A stretch of DNA of 21,459 nucleotides from Bipalium vagum (lineage: Eukaryota > Platyhelminthes > Tricladida > Geoplanidae), in the NCBI GenBank assembly GCA_037834085.1, contig JBBMKC010237129.1, forward strand, positions 1 to 21,459, written 5' to 3'. The notes beneath the pieces are model-generated. The model was not told the DNA's origin and did no database searches. It saw only the letters and a list, made by a program, of their open reading frames with translations. Shown one piece after another: positions 1 to 12,900 of the stretch; position 1 is the stretch's first letter, and the number at the start of each line of letters is the position of its first letter. A program made the position numbers and the translations under genes.

Positions 1-48
<48 letters not shown>
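1..48. repeat. (ATA)n microsatellite
   Basis: Sixteen uninterrupted ATA triplets at the left edge; the array may continue beyond the window. Confidence 0.95.
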
Positions 49-49
<1 letters not shown>

Positions 50-783
50 AAAAAATTCCCAGTAATATTTTTTCTTTTTGCCTATTTCTTAAGTACTGTT
101 AAGGCTTACAAAAAACATCAAGATGAAAATATATAAAAATTTTGATTAATAATTTATTGTAATTTTATTAACTCAGAGCATATTTCTTGTTAGCCTTGAG
201 CTTTTCTCCAATTGTCTATTTTGTACAAGAAAATAGTACATAAAATACACAAAATAAGCATTATTAAATATTTGAATTAATTTTTTAATTCAATTAAACT
301 AATTTATTTCTATTTCTTTGTTTCCCACTACGATAGAGGAATAGATGGAATTCTTTTTCTGTAAAAAAGACTAATGAATTCAGTTTACTGTACGGGATTA
401 AAAAAAGAATACAAAAGAAGTCAGAATAAGAAACTATTGATTAGAATAATGAGATTCTGTAAATCCTTTGGGGAATAAATTTTTAAAATTCTCTTCAAAA
501 CCCGGGAAAACATTTGGAGAAAATTACTTTTTTAATTGAAATCTCTCTTCAAATTTATACGCTTTCCCTCAACTTTTCAGCAGGTATGAAATGTGAATAA
601 TTTATGGGACAAAAAAATATTCAACCTTTTCTCAAATGATGAACGAGAACGAGTTCATTGAGATCTGAGTTTGAATTAATAAAAAATTTATAATTTATTA
701 CGCTCTCCATTCACTGTGTGAGAAAGTTGGAAATAATTTTTTAAATATTGAAAAATCTTCATTAAATCTGCTTTTTTGTCCAG
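49..783. other. AT-rich non-coding, probably RIM intron
   Basis: No open frame of note, no recognised repeat. It ends in the acceptor of the first candidate RIM exon, so most of it is likely intron. Confidence 0.5.
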
Positions 784-919
784 GCCCCGTATGACCCAGT
801 AAACAGCTTCAAAAACGAATATTATGCTGTTAAGAAGAATAGAGACTGGTGGGAGAATTCTCCGAATAAATTCAGTGCCGATTCCGATTACAGAACTCTT
901 CCTAGAAGAATTATGAAAA
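784..919 (+). CDS. RIM: RIM candidate exon 1 (linker region)
   Basis: The exon follows a pyrimidine-rich acceptor (tttttgtccag) and ends before the donor gtaaatga. It encodes 45 residues starting APYDPVNSFKNEYY and ending DYRTLPRRIMK, plus one base, so it ends in phase 1. That fits the next candidate exon, which starts with the two bases needed. Its base composition is clearly less AT-rich than its flanks, as expected for coding DNA. I cannot match it to a named RIM domain; linker between C2A and C2B is an inference from position. Confidence 0.6.
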
Positions 920-3900
920 GTAAATGAGTTTATTTGTTGTATTAATGAATTTACTGAGATTCAAACCCATAAACATCTTTCAAAACTCAATAAAAATACT
1001 GTTTTAATTTTTCTTAAAATGAAAAATATTTGAAAGTTACTCTTAAAATTATTAGATTAAAAATTGTATTAAGTATCTTTATTGAGTTTTAAAAATGTTA
1101 ATGGGTTTGAATCTCAGTAAATTATTAGACATTAATATTAGGTGCACAAATAAGTTTTTGAGAGTTTTTATTAGATGTATTTCTTCAATGTAATTCTGAA
1201 TACTAATTATTTTTTGTAATCATTTTTATTTGAATCATTTTATCTGTTTGTTTTATTAATCTATTAATAATCTATATTTAAGCACAAATTGTAGATATAT
1301 AAACTATGAATGACAAAGATTTTATTTGGTACATTATTCGATATGATTTTTATCAGGGAAAATCTGCTGCAGTTGCCTATGCATCGATTTGTTCCGTGCT
1401 TCCATGATGTTGTTTCGACAGAATTTTGGTTTCTCAGCAGATTTTGGGCAAAAAATTTCGATGTGAGCGATTGGTAGCATATTGGGGCTCTTCTAATGTC
1501 AAATCTACCTATCTTCAAGTTCTGCTAGATAAAAATTCATCATAAACACAAGAGGAACTTGCTGAAAACCTTTGATTAGCTCAGCAAACGATTTCCAATC
1601 AATGCGTGCCATGGGAAAATTTCAAAAAATGGGGAGTGGATATCACATACATTAAGTCAGAAAAATGAAAATTACCGTATCGTCATGTGTTCCAATCTCC
1701 ATACTAAACAGCATAGGAAACCTTTCATGTGGAAAATAGTCACTGGTGACGAGAAATGGATATATTATGAAAAATCTTAAAAGATTAAAATATTCGTTAG
1801 ATCCAGATCAATCAACAGAATGTACACCATGACGCCCAGATCATTGCCAAAGTGTAATGTTGTGCATCAGGTGGGATGTCCAGGATGTGCTGTATCAGAA
1901 ACTTCTCCAACCGGGTGAAATCGTTAATAGTGATCTCTATTAAGACCAGTTGCAGCAATTTAATGAAAAAATCCATCTGAAAGCTGGCGTCCAGTAAAAC
2001 TGCTTCATCATAACGATAGGCCTCATATTGCAAGATCAGTAAGGAATAGGTTACTAATATTTTGTTGGGAAGTTTTTGCAAAATCTGACGTATAGTTCGG
2101 ATATCGCTCCAATAGACTATAATCTGTTTTGTTCAATGCAAAATTCCTTGACTTATACTGCTTCCGAACTCTTGAGAATATCCGAAAATGAGTAGATGAT
2201 TTCATCATGTCAAAGGATATCTTTTTTATACTGGAATTCATTCTTTGCCTGAGAATGACTTAAGGTGATAGACAAAAACGGTGAATATTTTAAAGATTAG
2301 TTGTATCATATTTTTTATAATAAATGTTGATATTTCAAAAAATTTATATTTAGTCGATTGGTAAAATGTCTTTGATCCCTGTTTTATAATAATTACTTTT
2401 AATTTTTTTGTTTGTAGCACTGCACCATGCATTTTCTTAGCAATATAGCACCCTTTTTCAAATCAATATTAAAAATTTTATCATTATTGAGATGTAATAT
2501 ATAATCAGTAACAAGCTGTTTTCTGTATATAGCTTGGTATTTCTTATTGTCAAAATGTTCAACTTTAAAAATTTTAAAACATCTTTGATTTTTTGAATGA
2601 CCTATGACAAAGGACTTTAATTTAATTGATCCAGTTGAATAAGAACAGCATAAAATTTGGCTTTTGTTTTAAAATGAACCGTTTTTTGTTTGTTGAAATA
2701 TCCTCAGATACATAAAAAAGAAATTTATTTTATTAAAGAAATCTTATTTTTATCACAATCTTGATGTTTCTTGTCAAATTATCGCCTGATTTTCTGTTAT
2801 TTAAACAACCTTAGTTTTTCTCTAAAAATTTAATTAATTACTGCTTTTCAGAACTTTATTAATTGTTGTGTTCTTTAATTTAATTTTAAAACGTTTTACT
2901 TTAATTAGATGCTTTTAAAAACTCTTAATATATTAACTCACACTCGCTTTCTTTGAAGCGCTTCCAATCCTTTGAAGAAGCTGAAAACTGGATCACTGAT
3001 TGGACAGCCACCAAAGACGCCGATTTCTTTTACGAGGAATTCATCAGCTTCCTGAAAAATGGGAGAAAGTCTCAAAATATTTTTGAATAAATTATCTTTT
3101 TATTTCTATGTTTACTTAATATTTATATTACTTATTAAATAGAGACAATACTGTAAAAAAGACTCACATTCAAAGCACAAACGTAATACTTTAAAGTTCT
3201 GCTTACTCTGTTTTTTCAGATTTTTAATTACATTGTAATAATTGTAATGATATATATTTTAATAAAATAAGTTTTGTTTGACAAAGTTTGCGGCTCCTTG
3301 AAAATCAACATAAAAACGGCAATTTATTATTTAACAACTTGATACTATATAAAATAATTATTAATAATAATATAATAGAAACCATTATATATTTTTAATC
3401 TTATGAATTATTTATTTTAAAATATAAAATTCTTAGGAGGAAACTAACAATGATTGTGTATTTTAGATAATAGCAGAATTTCCGGGTCCTATGCAGCATC
3501 AGACTTAGTGAAAGAAAATGATTTTAAGTACGAGAAGGTGTTCCAAATTCCAGACGAAAATTCAAGTCTATTATTTATTGATTTTGTATATATTTACTAA
3601 AAGAATGTTCTGTACTTTAAGTAACAATGGCTCATGAGTTCTAAATCTGTTAAGAAAAGCTCGAAAACCAAATAATTTTTTATCTAATCTAATTGAAACT
3701 TTCTCAAATTTTATACCATATTGAAAAGGCATCTCGTTTTTAGATACAGAGGATAAGCCTACAGCAAGGACGAAAAGAATACAATCGTCTTCAGAACTCA
3801 TTGAAAATAATTTATACAGTGAAGAAGGACCTTATCATTTACATCAAAGAAAGGATACCCAAGAAGTTGTTTCGAATGACGTTCAGTCACATTTGAGAGA

Positions 3901-6900
3901 CTTTCAGACTAATTATAAGTATGATCCTAATATTTTTGTATCAAGTTCTATTTTTTAAAAAAAATTCTAAAATCCTTTCTTTAAGGAATTACAGTTACGA
4001 AAATAATGAGGATAAAAAGGAGGAAAACAAGAACTTAGATGATTTATCGGAAATGTCAGAAAATTCAAAAAACAGCCTAAATTCAACGAAAACAGAACCA
4101 ATCAACAAAGATGATATATCTTCTGTTCCGAATAATGGTGCAGAGGATTTAGTAATTTCAACGACAGAAAGCACAGAGGACCAAAAGAATATGGAACTGT
4201 CAACGTCTCAGTCTGTTTGTGAAACAGATTCTGATCAAAAGTTAGAAATGTCTAACAAGAGTTCATCTAATTCCATTTCGAAGAAGAGTAAAACATCACA
4301 AAGTTCCACAACGAGTCAGGAAAGTACTCGGCGAAAAAGACGACCAAGTATTGGACAGAAGTTTAGTACAGTTTTGGGATTTGGAAAGAAAAATAGTAAT
4401 GCATCAAATTTGGGTAAGAAATGTCGTTTTCATTTTTTAGTACAATAATAATGTCTTGTCTGTCCAAACAAGCTTTTAATCAGGTGTACCAAAATATGAT
4501 TAAGAAAGTGAGACTATAATGTCTAACCAAATTCTTTCAAAGTTTCTTTGACCATTTTTAAAACATCTTCATGTAGTCAAATGTCTATTACATCTTTAAG
4601 ATAAATTCATTTTTATATATACAACTTCTTTTGATAAATTATTGTTCCTAACATTTAGCATTGAGATTCTTGCCAGTTTCCAATATCTTTTGATACACAT
4701 TCCGGGTTTCAATAAACACATATCAGTGTTTTCATCCTGTGAATATTGGGGTTTGGTATTCGATTTTCTCTGTTTTGGATTGTCAAAATAAATATCTTTT
4801 TTCATCAGTAACAATTGGTAATGTCACGACACAAAAACTTCTTTCTTTGCTGTCTTTTAATCAGAATTTTATAAACTGATTAAATATTCATTAGCAACAG
4901 GCATAACAATCATGTTATTTAATTTATTCCTTTTGTCTTAGGAGATCAGAAGTTGCTTAGTGGCTAACATTTAATGAATCTTCTCGTTTCTGCAATATTT
5001 TAGAACAATAATATTAGGTTGTAAAAGTAATTTCCTTGATTTTTTAATATTCATTTATAAACAAAAAACACAACTTATAAACACCATTTATTCTGTTGGT
5101 CTAAGTGATTGCGAGTTAAGATAGTTCTGCTAACCGTCACTAACTCAACATAATGACTCCAAGTCTGATAAAGAATAAACAAATAGGGTTGTCATTTGTG
5201 AGTACAGTTTACAACTTCAATAATGATAAGAGATCTTAAGACAACAGATCTTAACGACTAATGGTAGCCTGGTTAAGCCCTCAGAAAACCTATGAGTCTC
5301 CACTTTAATATGTTGACACTCTGAACTGTTTGCAAGAGAAAGAGATTTACTTTATCCTCAAGTGGGCCAGGACAGTACCCCTTGAGTATTTATTTATTTG
5401 ATTTTAAATTGATTTTAACAACTGTTAAATTGAAAATTTTAAGGAAATTGATGAGATTTTAATTTAAATTAACTTTGTGAGTGAAAGTTTATAGATCTTG
5501 TTACTCAGTTAATTAGTAGATTTTAAAATGTACCTTCCTCTAAATCTTAAGGATTTAGAAAAATTAAAATAATAAAGTTTATAAAATAAGTCGAGTTGAT
5601 GTCAAAGAATTTGAATAAATATTTCTTAAGATGTTTGTCCAATTTATATCGTTGCCTGAAATTCTTGGAATTCTTTAGATTCTCTAAGTTGTTAACTTGA
5701 TTTTACGCGTTGGTAGTCTGTGTTTATTTGCCGTTTTGCTACTAAATTTTTGGGCTTTTACAGATCTTGATTTTAATTTACACTGGTAACAATTGTTACA
5801 AAATTACATTATGTTATTTTCTATTTTTCATATTCGTTTTCTTTAAGTAACTTGAGTTGTTATTTTATTTTCATCAAATTCTTGTTGCTTTTAGCAACTT
5901 AATTTATTGCCTTTAATTAAAGGCATTATTTATTACTTAATAAATTATTAATATAAAATTATTATTTATTTATATTTTATTATTTTATTATTATTTCTGT
6001 TTTACATTGTATTGTTTCTTTAGAAATTTTTTTAAGATTATTATTATTGTTGCTCTTTAGAGCTGGGGAGCAAAAATAAATATATAAAAAATTTTACTCA
6101 CTAGAACATACTAAAATCAGATCATGAATTGGATCACAAGAATAAAATTTTATTACACATAGAAGAACAGTATAATGTTTTGCTAAAATATATTATCATA
6201 ATCAATTGTCTGTCAAATCTACTACTTGCTCTTCTCTCCTTCATTTTGAAAGTTTTGACTTGCTTTTCTTTGGCTTTGATTTGGAATTTGTTGTTTTAAC
6301 GAATGATTCAGACCCTAGGGCTGGGAATCTCCATAATTCTAAGATGATAATAACAAATTAGTTGGTGGCAAAATCTCCTTCATTGGTAACAACCTGCTCC
6401 TACCAATTCACTAGTTTTATTGAAGTCACGACTCCAGAAAACTTTGGGCTTTGGAAGTTGTTCAGTTACTTCATAAGAATTTCTTCATTATCGAATTTAA
6501 GTCCCACCATTTGGTTAAACATCAAGATGAAAAGATGAAAATTCGTTGGAGCTAAGTCGAGAAAATATATAGAATGTATAAAAGCCTCCTCGGAGGACTT
6601 TCCCAGCGCAAAAAATTCTCATAATCCCACCAATACATCATAATCTTATTTGAGTGGGATTTTTGCTTAACTATAGTCTTTGGTGTGATGTTAAGATCCA
6701 CACATTCCTTCCTTGACCTGAAGTTTGCATAAGGACACTATTTTTCGTCTCCTGTACGATTCTGTGGATAAATCGTTTTTTTGTGATAATCTGTTGCTTG
6801 GTGTAGAGTAATATATTGAGCAGCAATCACGAGACAATAATGTTTGTGTTTTTGGGTGAAGTGGTGAGGCACTCAAGTTCCCGGTTTTGAGAGGAAACCC

Positions 6901-9900
6901 ATTGATTGAAGATTACGGGAGATTTTTGTTGCATTGGCGTTCATCTTCTTAGACATTTCTCTGCTTGTTTGACAACCATCCTTTATCAAAATCGACTTTA
7001 ATTTGTCCTCGTCTAACATCGATAGCCGAGCACTGGGGGTGTCTTGAAGATCAAAATTTCCTTTTGGAATTTTTTATACCATTTTTTACCTGTAGTTCAT
7101 GCAATTGTGCCTTCTTCGTACAGAGCACAGATCTATTGAAACATTTCGGCAACTTTCTGGTCTTTGTTAAAACCAAATAAAATTAAATGTTGGAAATTTA
7201 ATTTTTATCTATCTAAAGTTTAGAAACATTTTCAAATTAATGAACATTAAAGATGATAACTATAATTTTGTAGAAAAAAAGAATTCAAAAAATATACAAA
7301 TATTAATTGTATGTATTACAGATATATGTATAAACATAGAAAATGTTTATATATATATATATATATGAAGATTAAAAATCGGTTTCTTTACCTTTGCTGA
7401 ATAGATTTAATAATAAGTAGGTGTATAAAAAATTATGACGACCACTATATCTCAAAAGCCAAAATAGATTATGCCTAATCAGAATAATAACATATATTAT
7501 TAATTAATTAAAACATAAGCAGTGCGATATGTTTTTTTTTCGAAATCTCGTATAAGATACATTGCATATTTAGTATATGTCACACTGAGAACATTATTAA
7601 AATTAATATTATATATTAAGTGTGAGAATTGATTTCCATCGTTTATAGAAAAAAACTCGTTCATTTAAAAATGGCAAGCATTTATTTCTCATAAAGTAAT
7701 TTCCATTAGCAGCTACCCCTACTTCCCTAAAATGATTTCCGTTTAAAATAATAACTTAATTAATTAGATTAAATAAATAATGAATATTGATGTTAACAAA
7801 TACACCCAAATATTACCTTTTGGTTTTATTTCCATTGATAAATACACAAAATGTTGAATCAGTTGTGTTTTACGTAGCATCTCTTTCCTTAAAAAGTAAA
7901 ACTGATAAAATTTAGAATATACATTTTAATGAAAATGTTTAGATTAAAAGGATTTTTAAAATTTTAATGTAGATTTGGAATTTTTACAATGTCTAATGAA
8001 TATAATTGTTAGTTGAAAATTAATCGGAGATACCTGGATTCGAACCAGGGCCTTCACATGCGCATGGAATGCTCTGACCGCTGAGCTACAAATTCATTCA
8101 AATTTTTCACAATCTCATTTGTTAAAATCCGTGAATTATTTCTTATTAAGACATAAATCACGTTCTCATTGACGACGGAAGGCTGTCCAGAGCGTAGTTG
8201 ATCTTATAACCTAAAGTCTTCATCACAAAATCTTGAAACCATCTTTCAATGATTAATAAAGAAGTATCTAAACTCTTTTAATGGTTCCAACGTTCATGCC
8301 TTTTTGGAACTCAATAAAACACAAAATATCTTAAATCCATTTATTCAATGTTCATATTTTGAAATATCTCTGCAATGATTATTTAAACAAATTGCTGCAT
8401 TCAAATATTAGCTTATATTATTATATAATGTGCTGGATACAAAAATATTTTTTCATATATCATATACTGTCTCAAATCGGAGCAGAACATTTGCATTGAT
8501 GTAGAGTGAAGAACATCCATTTAAAATCATTGAGATTTTCACTAAATTTAATCTTAAATATTAACGTAAACCTTCATGATTCTTACAATACGTAGTCTAA
8601 ACGAATAAAATTCCACAAAAGTTACTAAGTTGATACGTTAAAGTCATAAGTTAAATCTAAAAAAATATTTCTCTAATTCCCTTAATTCAAAGAGATAATA
8701 CATGCATCTTCTGTTTCAGATCCTTCTTCAAGCTTATCATACGGCATTGACACAGTTATTTTATTTCTAACCCATACCAACATAATTACTTCCAAATTTT
8801 TCTTATTGAAAAATATATTAATTTCTTATTAAAGCATATTTTACTCATTTTCTTATTAGAGCTTTTTTTGAAAAATGGACCAAAACATCCATTTTGATTT
8901 AGACATTGTCTAATCGATTTTAAGAAATGAAAAGGGGAAGAAAATTATTATTTAAGAAAAATATAATTTAATTCATTTAAATAATTTTAATACTGATTAA
9001 TATAATCAAAATTTAGACAAAAAACCACGGCCCTCATTCCAACGTTGTGAAGAAGTTATACCTGCTCACATAAGAGGTTAGTAAAGAATTGAGATGTATT
9101 AATTAATAAATTAAATAAGTAGAATTGTCAATGAACTCTAATTCTGATTGTCCAGAGGAAGAAAAAGTCAATTTTAGAGATAGGTAAGTAATGCTTCATA
9201 ATCCTCTTTATCAATCTTAAAAATTTACCTAGATCAAAAAATTCAGTATCTGAACGAAATGAAACTCATGTTGAAATTTTCGTTGAAGGTTTGGGTCCAG
9301 GACAACTTGTGGGTCGACAAGTCTTGGGGATGCCCTGTTTGGGGGAGATTCAATTAAGTTTTATAGATAGAAAAGGTCATTTAGAATTAGAAGTCATTAG
9401 GGCTCGAAATTTAGTTCCTAAAAATAATGGTAAACTATTGCCACAACCATATGTTAAGGTCCACCTCTTAGAAGACAAAATGATATTAGAAAAACAGAGA
9501 ACACCTTTATCATCAAGAAAAACACTTGACCCACTTTTTCAGCATCAAATCTCTTTCAGTATTTCTTACAAACACAAAATATTACAGGTAAAAACAATTT
9601 TTTATTCTTTTTTATTTCTGAGTTATTAATTAATTTGTGTCCTTCCTGTCAAGAATATGGTGATTTATAACATGATCTCTCAATGACTTAAAGACCAAAT
9701 TTTTAAAAAGAAAACGTTATTTTAATGTGTAAAATTTACAAATTGATAACAAAAAAATTAAAGTACTGAATTATGAACCAGATAGCCAATATCACACCTT
9801 CAGTTTATCATTTTCCTTCGGATGATTTGTTCAGTTCTAGAATAACTTTTTAAGATTCTATGAAGGGTGAAATAAAGAAATCTTGTGTAATTTGTTCTGT

Positions 9901-12900
9901 TTATCTGATAAACGGTTTAAGCGATATTTACTGGGTATGTCGTTTAAACGCGAAAAAATCCACGATATGTATAAAAATTAATTTTACCAAGCTAAATTTT
10001 ATTGAAAACTAAATGAAAACATATTTTATTACATTATACGTACAGAAAACAATTATTCGATAAGGCCTCTGAATAGACCTGAATCTGGAGCAATTCTTAA
10101 GAATGTTGTTCTCAGATATATTACTTCATGTTTCCCTTACAGTTTTGTTTAGATACTTCAAATTGGGATGTTGTACTTTGGAGTCCTCTGTCTGAATAAA
10201 ATTCCGTTTTAAGAAATTTAGAGAATTGTGATCAGATGAGCTAGAAGGTTATATTGCATTATCCCACAAGTTTATATTTCTAACCACAACAGAGTAAAAT
10301 GTTGCCTTCCGTTTTTTCAGCATCAACATGGTTTTTTTACATTTCTAAATTTTGAGGCTTTTAGTGAATTTGTTAGCAACCGGTGTATCGTTATCACTTT
10401 TGACTTTGACTCAAGATCTTCTTTAATAATTTTCCAAGTGTGTTTAGAAATACCCATTTCATTGGAAATTTTCCATATTAATCTTACAGGGTTTCAAATT
10501 ATCCAATTTTTGACTTTTTAACAAAATGTTGTGTTCTAACTTTCCTTTTCCGTGATTTTCTGGGCTTCGAGGTAGTACCATATTTTTCAAAGTTCGATTT
10601 AATTTTAAATACCATTGTTTTTGATACTTTTAAAATATTAATGATCTCATTTACCACTAAGGCTTGCCTTTTATAGTTTATATTCATCTAAAACATAAAA
10701 TCCATAAAAGGATTTTATTAAATTAGCTAATGAAGTCCAATGAAAACATTTCGTCAAATAAACAAAGTGGTATTCTGTTAGATAAGGTTGACTGTTTCAA
10801 AATAGTATTCGGTCATACGATGCACCCTGTATTTATTTGTTTCATTTTAAAAAAATTAATATTGGATGACGGATTTGTTTACGAAAGACAGTATTTGACT
10901 ATTTTTAAAATGATAATCTTTGAACTACTCAATCAAAGGAAACAGTTACGTCGATTTTTTTTCGTTTTGCTTAAACGGACTACTTAGAAATTTAGGGTCA
11001 TGAATTTTTAAACATCTTAAAAAATAAAAATTATTTTATTTCACCTTTAAAATAATTTCACCCTTAAAACAAAACTGGGTCAGGCCGAATTTAATTCTTA
11101 CAATTTTAAATAATTGAATAAGAGTTTGTAAGCAAATTTATTTGCATATAAATAGCACTAACTAATTAAGATAATCGGAAATACTCCCGACTGATCAAAG
11201 ATTTTTTGAAAAAAACTTTATGATTTTTATTCTCTCCTTAAAACTCTATCATTATCTTTTTGCAAGACCTTGTGATAGTCATTTTAGACTCTTAATAATA
11301 AAAGGGTGACTATTTTTTAAACTTGTAAAAATAATAAAAATAAATAATAATCTTGATTATATGACAGATAAAACTGAAGATCAAAGTACATCTCATCTGG
11401 GTTTTCGGTTTTACTCAAAGTTTTTTGAATTATTCTGAAAAAATATCCTGTTTAAAATGACTAGACCAGGTTAAGGATATCGTGAATTTTCATCTACAAT
11501 GGACATTGATAATTTTCCTATTTGTAATGCGTTCATAATGTACTAATCCCTTATGATTCCACCACCAAAGAAAGAAATCCATTTTGCAAATCTTTTCTAC
11601 TTAGAAAGACATTATCTGTATGAATACCAGCTCTGAAATATTCTGCTTCGCACAATAACTAATAATAATATTTTGATTTTACTTATTTTTTAATTTTTTA
11701 TTGTTCAAATTTTACTCTAAAACGTTTTTTTCATTCGCTCTCTGAATAATATCAATAATCATGAGTATTTATCCCTCATACCTACATTATCAAAAATATT
11801 TAATTCTACATTCATATCTTTGTATTATGTGCACATTCTGGAAATGACGGAAATGCTAAAAATTTTTATTTTAACAAAACTAAACAAATTCTTTTGTTCA
11901 AAGTAATTTCCATCTATATCTACAGTTTTGGCCAATTTATCTGGTAATTTGTGAATACCGTCAAAAAAAATTTCTGTTTCAATACGATCCACTCATCAAC
12001 CCAATTTTTGACAACCTTAAAGTTATGGAAGCGCTGCTTAAAGAGACAATGCGTCATCGATTTAAAAAGGTAACCAAATACAACAATGTGTGGCGAATAT
12101 GGGGGTTTGGTAAAAGATCCAACCAAGTAAATCCAACGTTTCCTTAATTGGTTTTGAAACAAAAGGCCCAGTGCTATTACATGTAAAAATGCCCAGGTTT
12201 TAAGATCTCGTAGTCCTCATTGACAATATAGTGCAGACACGATTTTCTTCTGTGCTTTTCCATTAAAACTTCAAAAGTTTTTTCTTAATTTTATTCAATG
12301 CATATGGTATCTATTTTTCTTCTTTTGAATCTTTCCTATTGCTTGTAATCAATCAGAAATTGCTTGCTGGTCAACATATAAAAGAACTTTAATCTTTTGT
12401 TGAATTTGTGAGTTGTCTTCTTTCAACAATGCCTACAAATCTGTATCTTCGAATTTTTTCTATTGACCTGGATGTTCGGAGTCTTGCACATTTAAATTTC
12501 CATTTTAAAACTGATTTGCGGACGGTGATCACGATTCATCACTGAGCCGAACGTCACTGGCTGTCATGGAGTATTTACTTTTCATCGCATGTCACAATAC
12601 AATAGAGAAAATGGTCGTTTTTTTCTTAAAAGAACTGACGACACTTTAAAATTTAATTTTTTTATTTTCGTTCAACATGTTTGGCCCCTATTTGTCTAGC
12701 TTTTATGACTTTCTAATGCAACTCAAATTATCAGAGACCGTTGTTTTACTTAATCCGAGATTATACGCAGGCTTTCTAAAAGTTCTCCTTGGGTTTGTTT
12801 CAACTAAAGCCTTCAGATTGCTCTCAAAAACTTTCATCACTCGCACGAAATGTCTGGAACGAAAACTGAACAGTGTGTTTTTTAGTAGTTCCAGGACCGA

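Noticed and set aside
3921-4448. A 175-codon frame starting at an ATG at 3921
   Set aside because: The ATG lies in the 67-base intron before RIM exon 4 and the end lies past the donor at 4414; only 3986-4413 is coding.
6230-6345. Lysine/serine-rich minus-strand frame (KSKPKKSKSKLSK)
   Set aside because: Short, next to a mariner relic, with no convincing splice sites; low-complexity A-rich DNA reads this way by chance.
8720-8757. Possible extra RIM exon after tctgtttcag (DPSSSLSYGIDT)
   Set aside because: The acceptor is good, but no donor gives the phase needed by exon 5, and exons 4 and 5 join directly into a conserved block.
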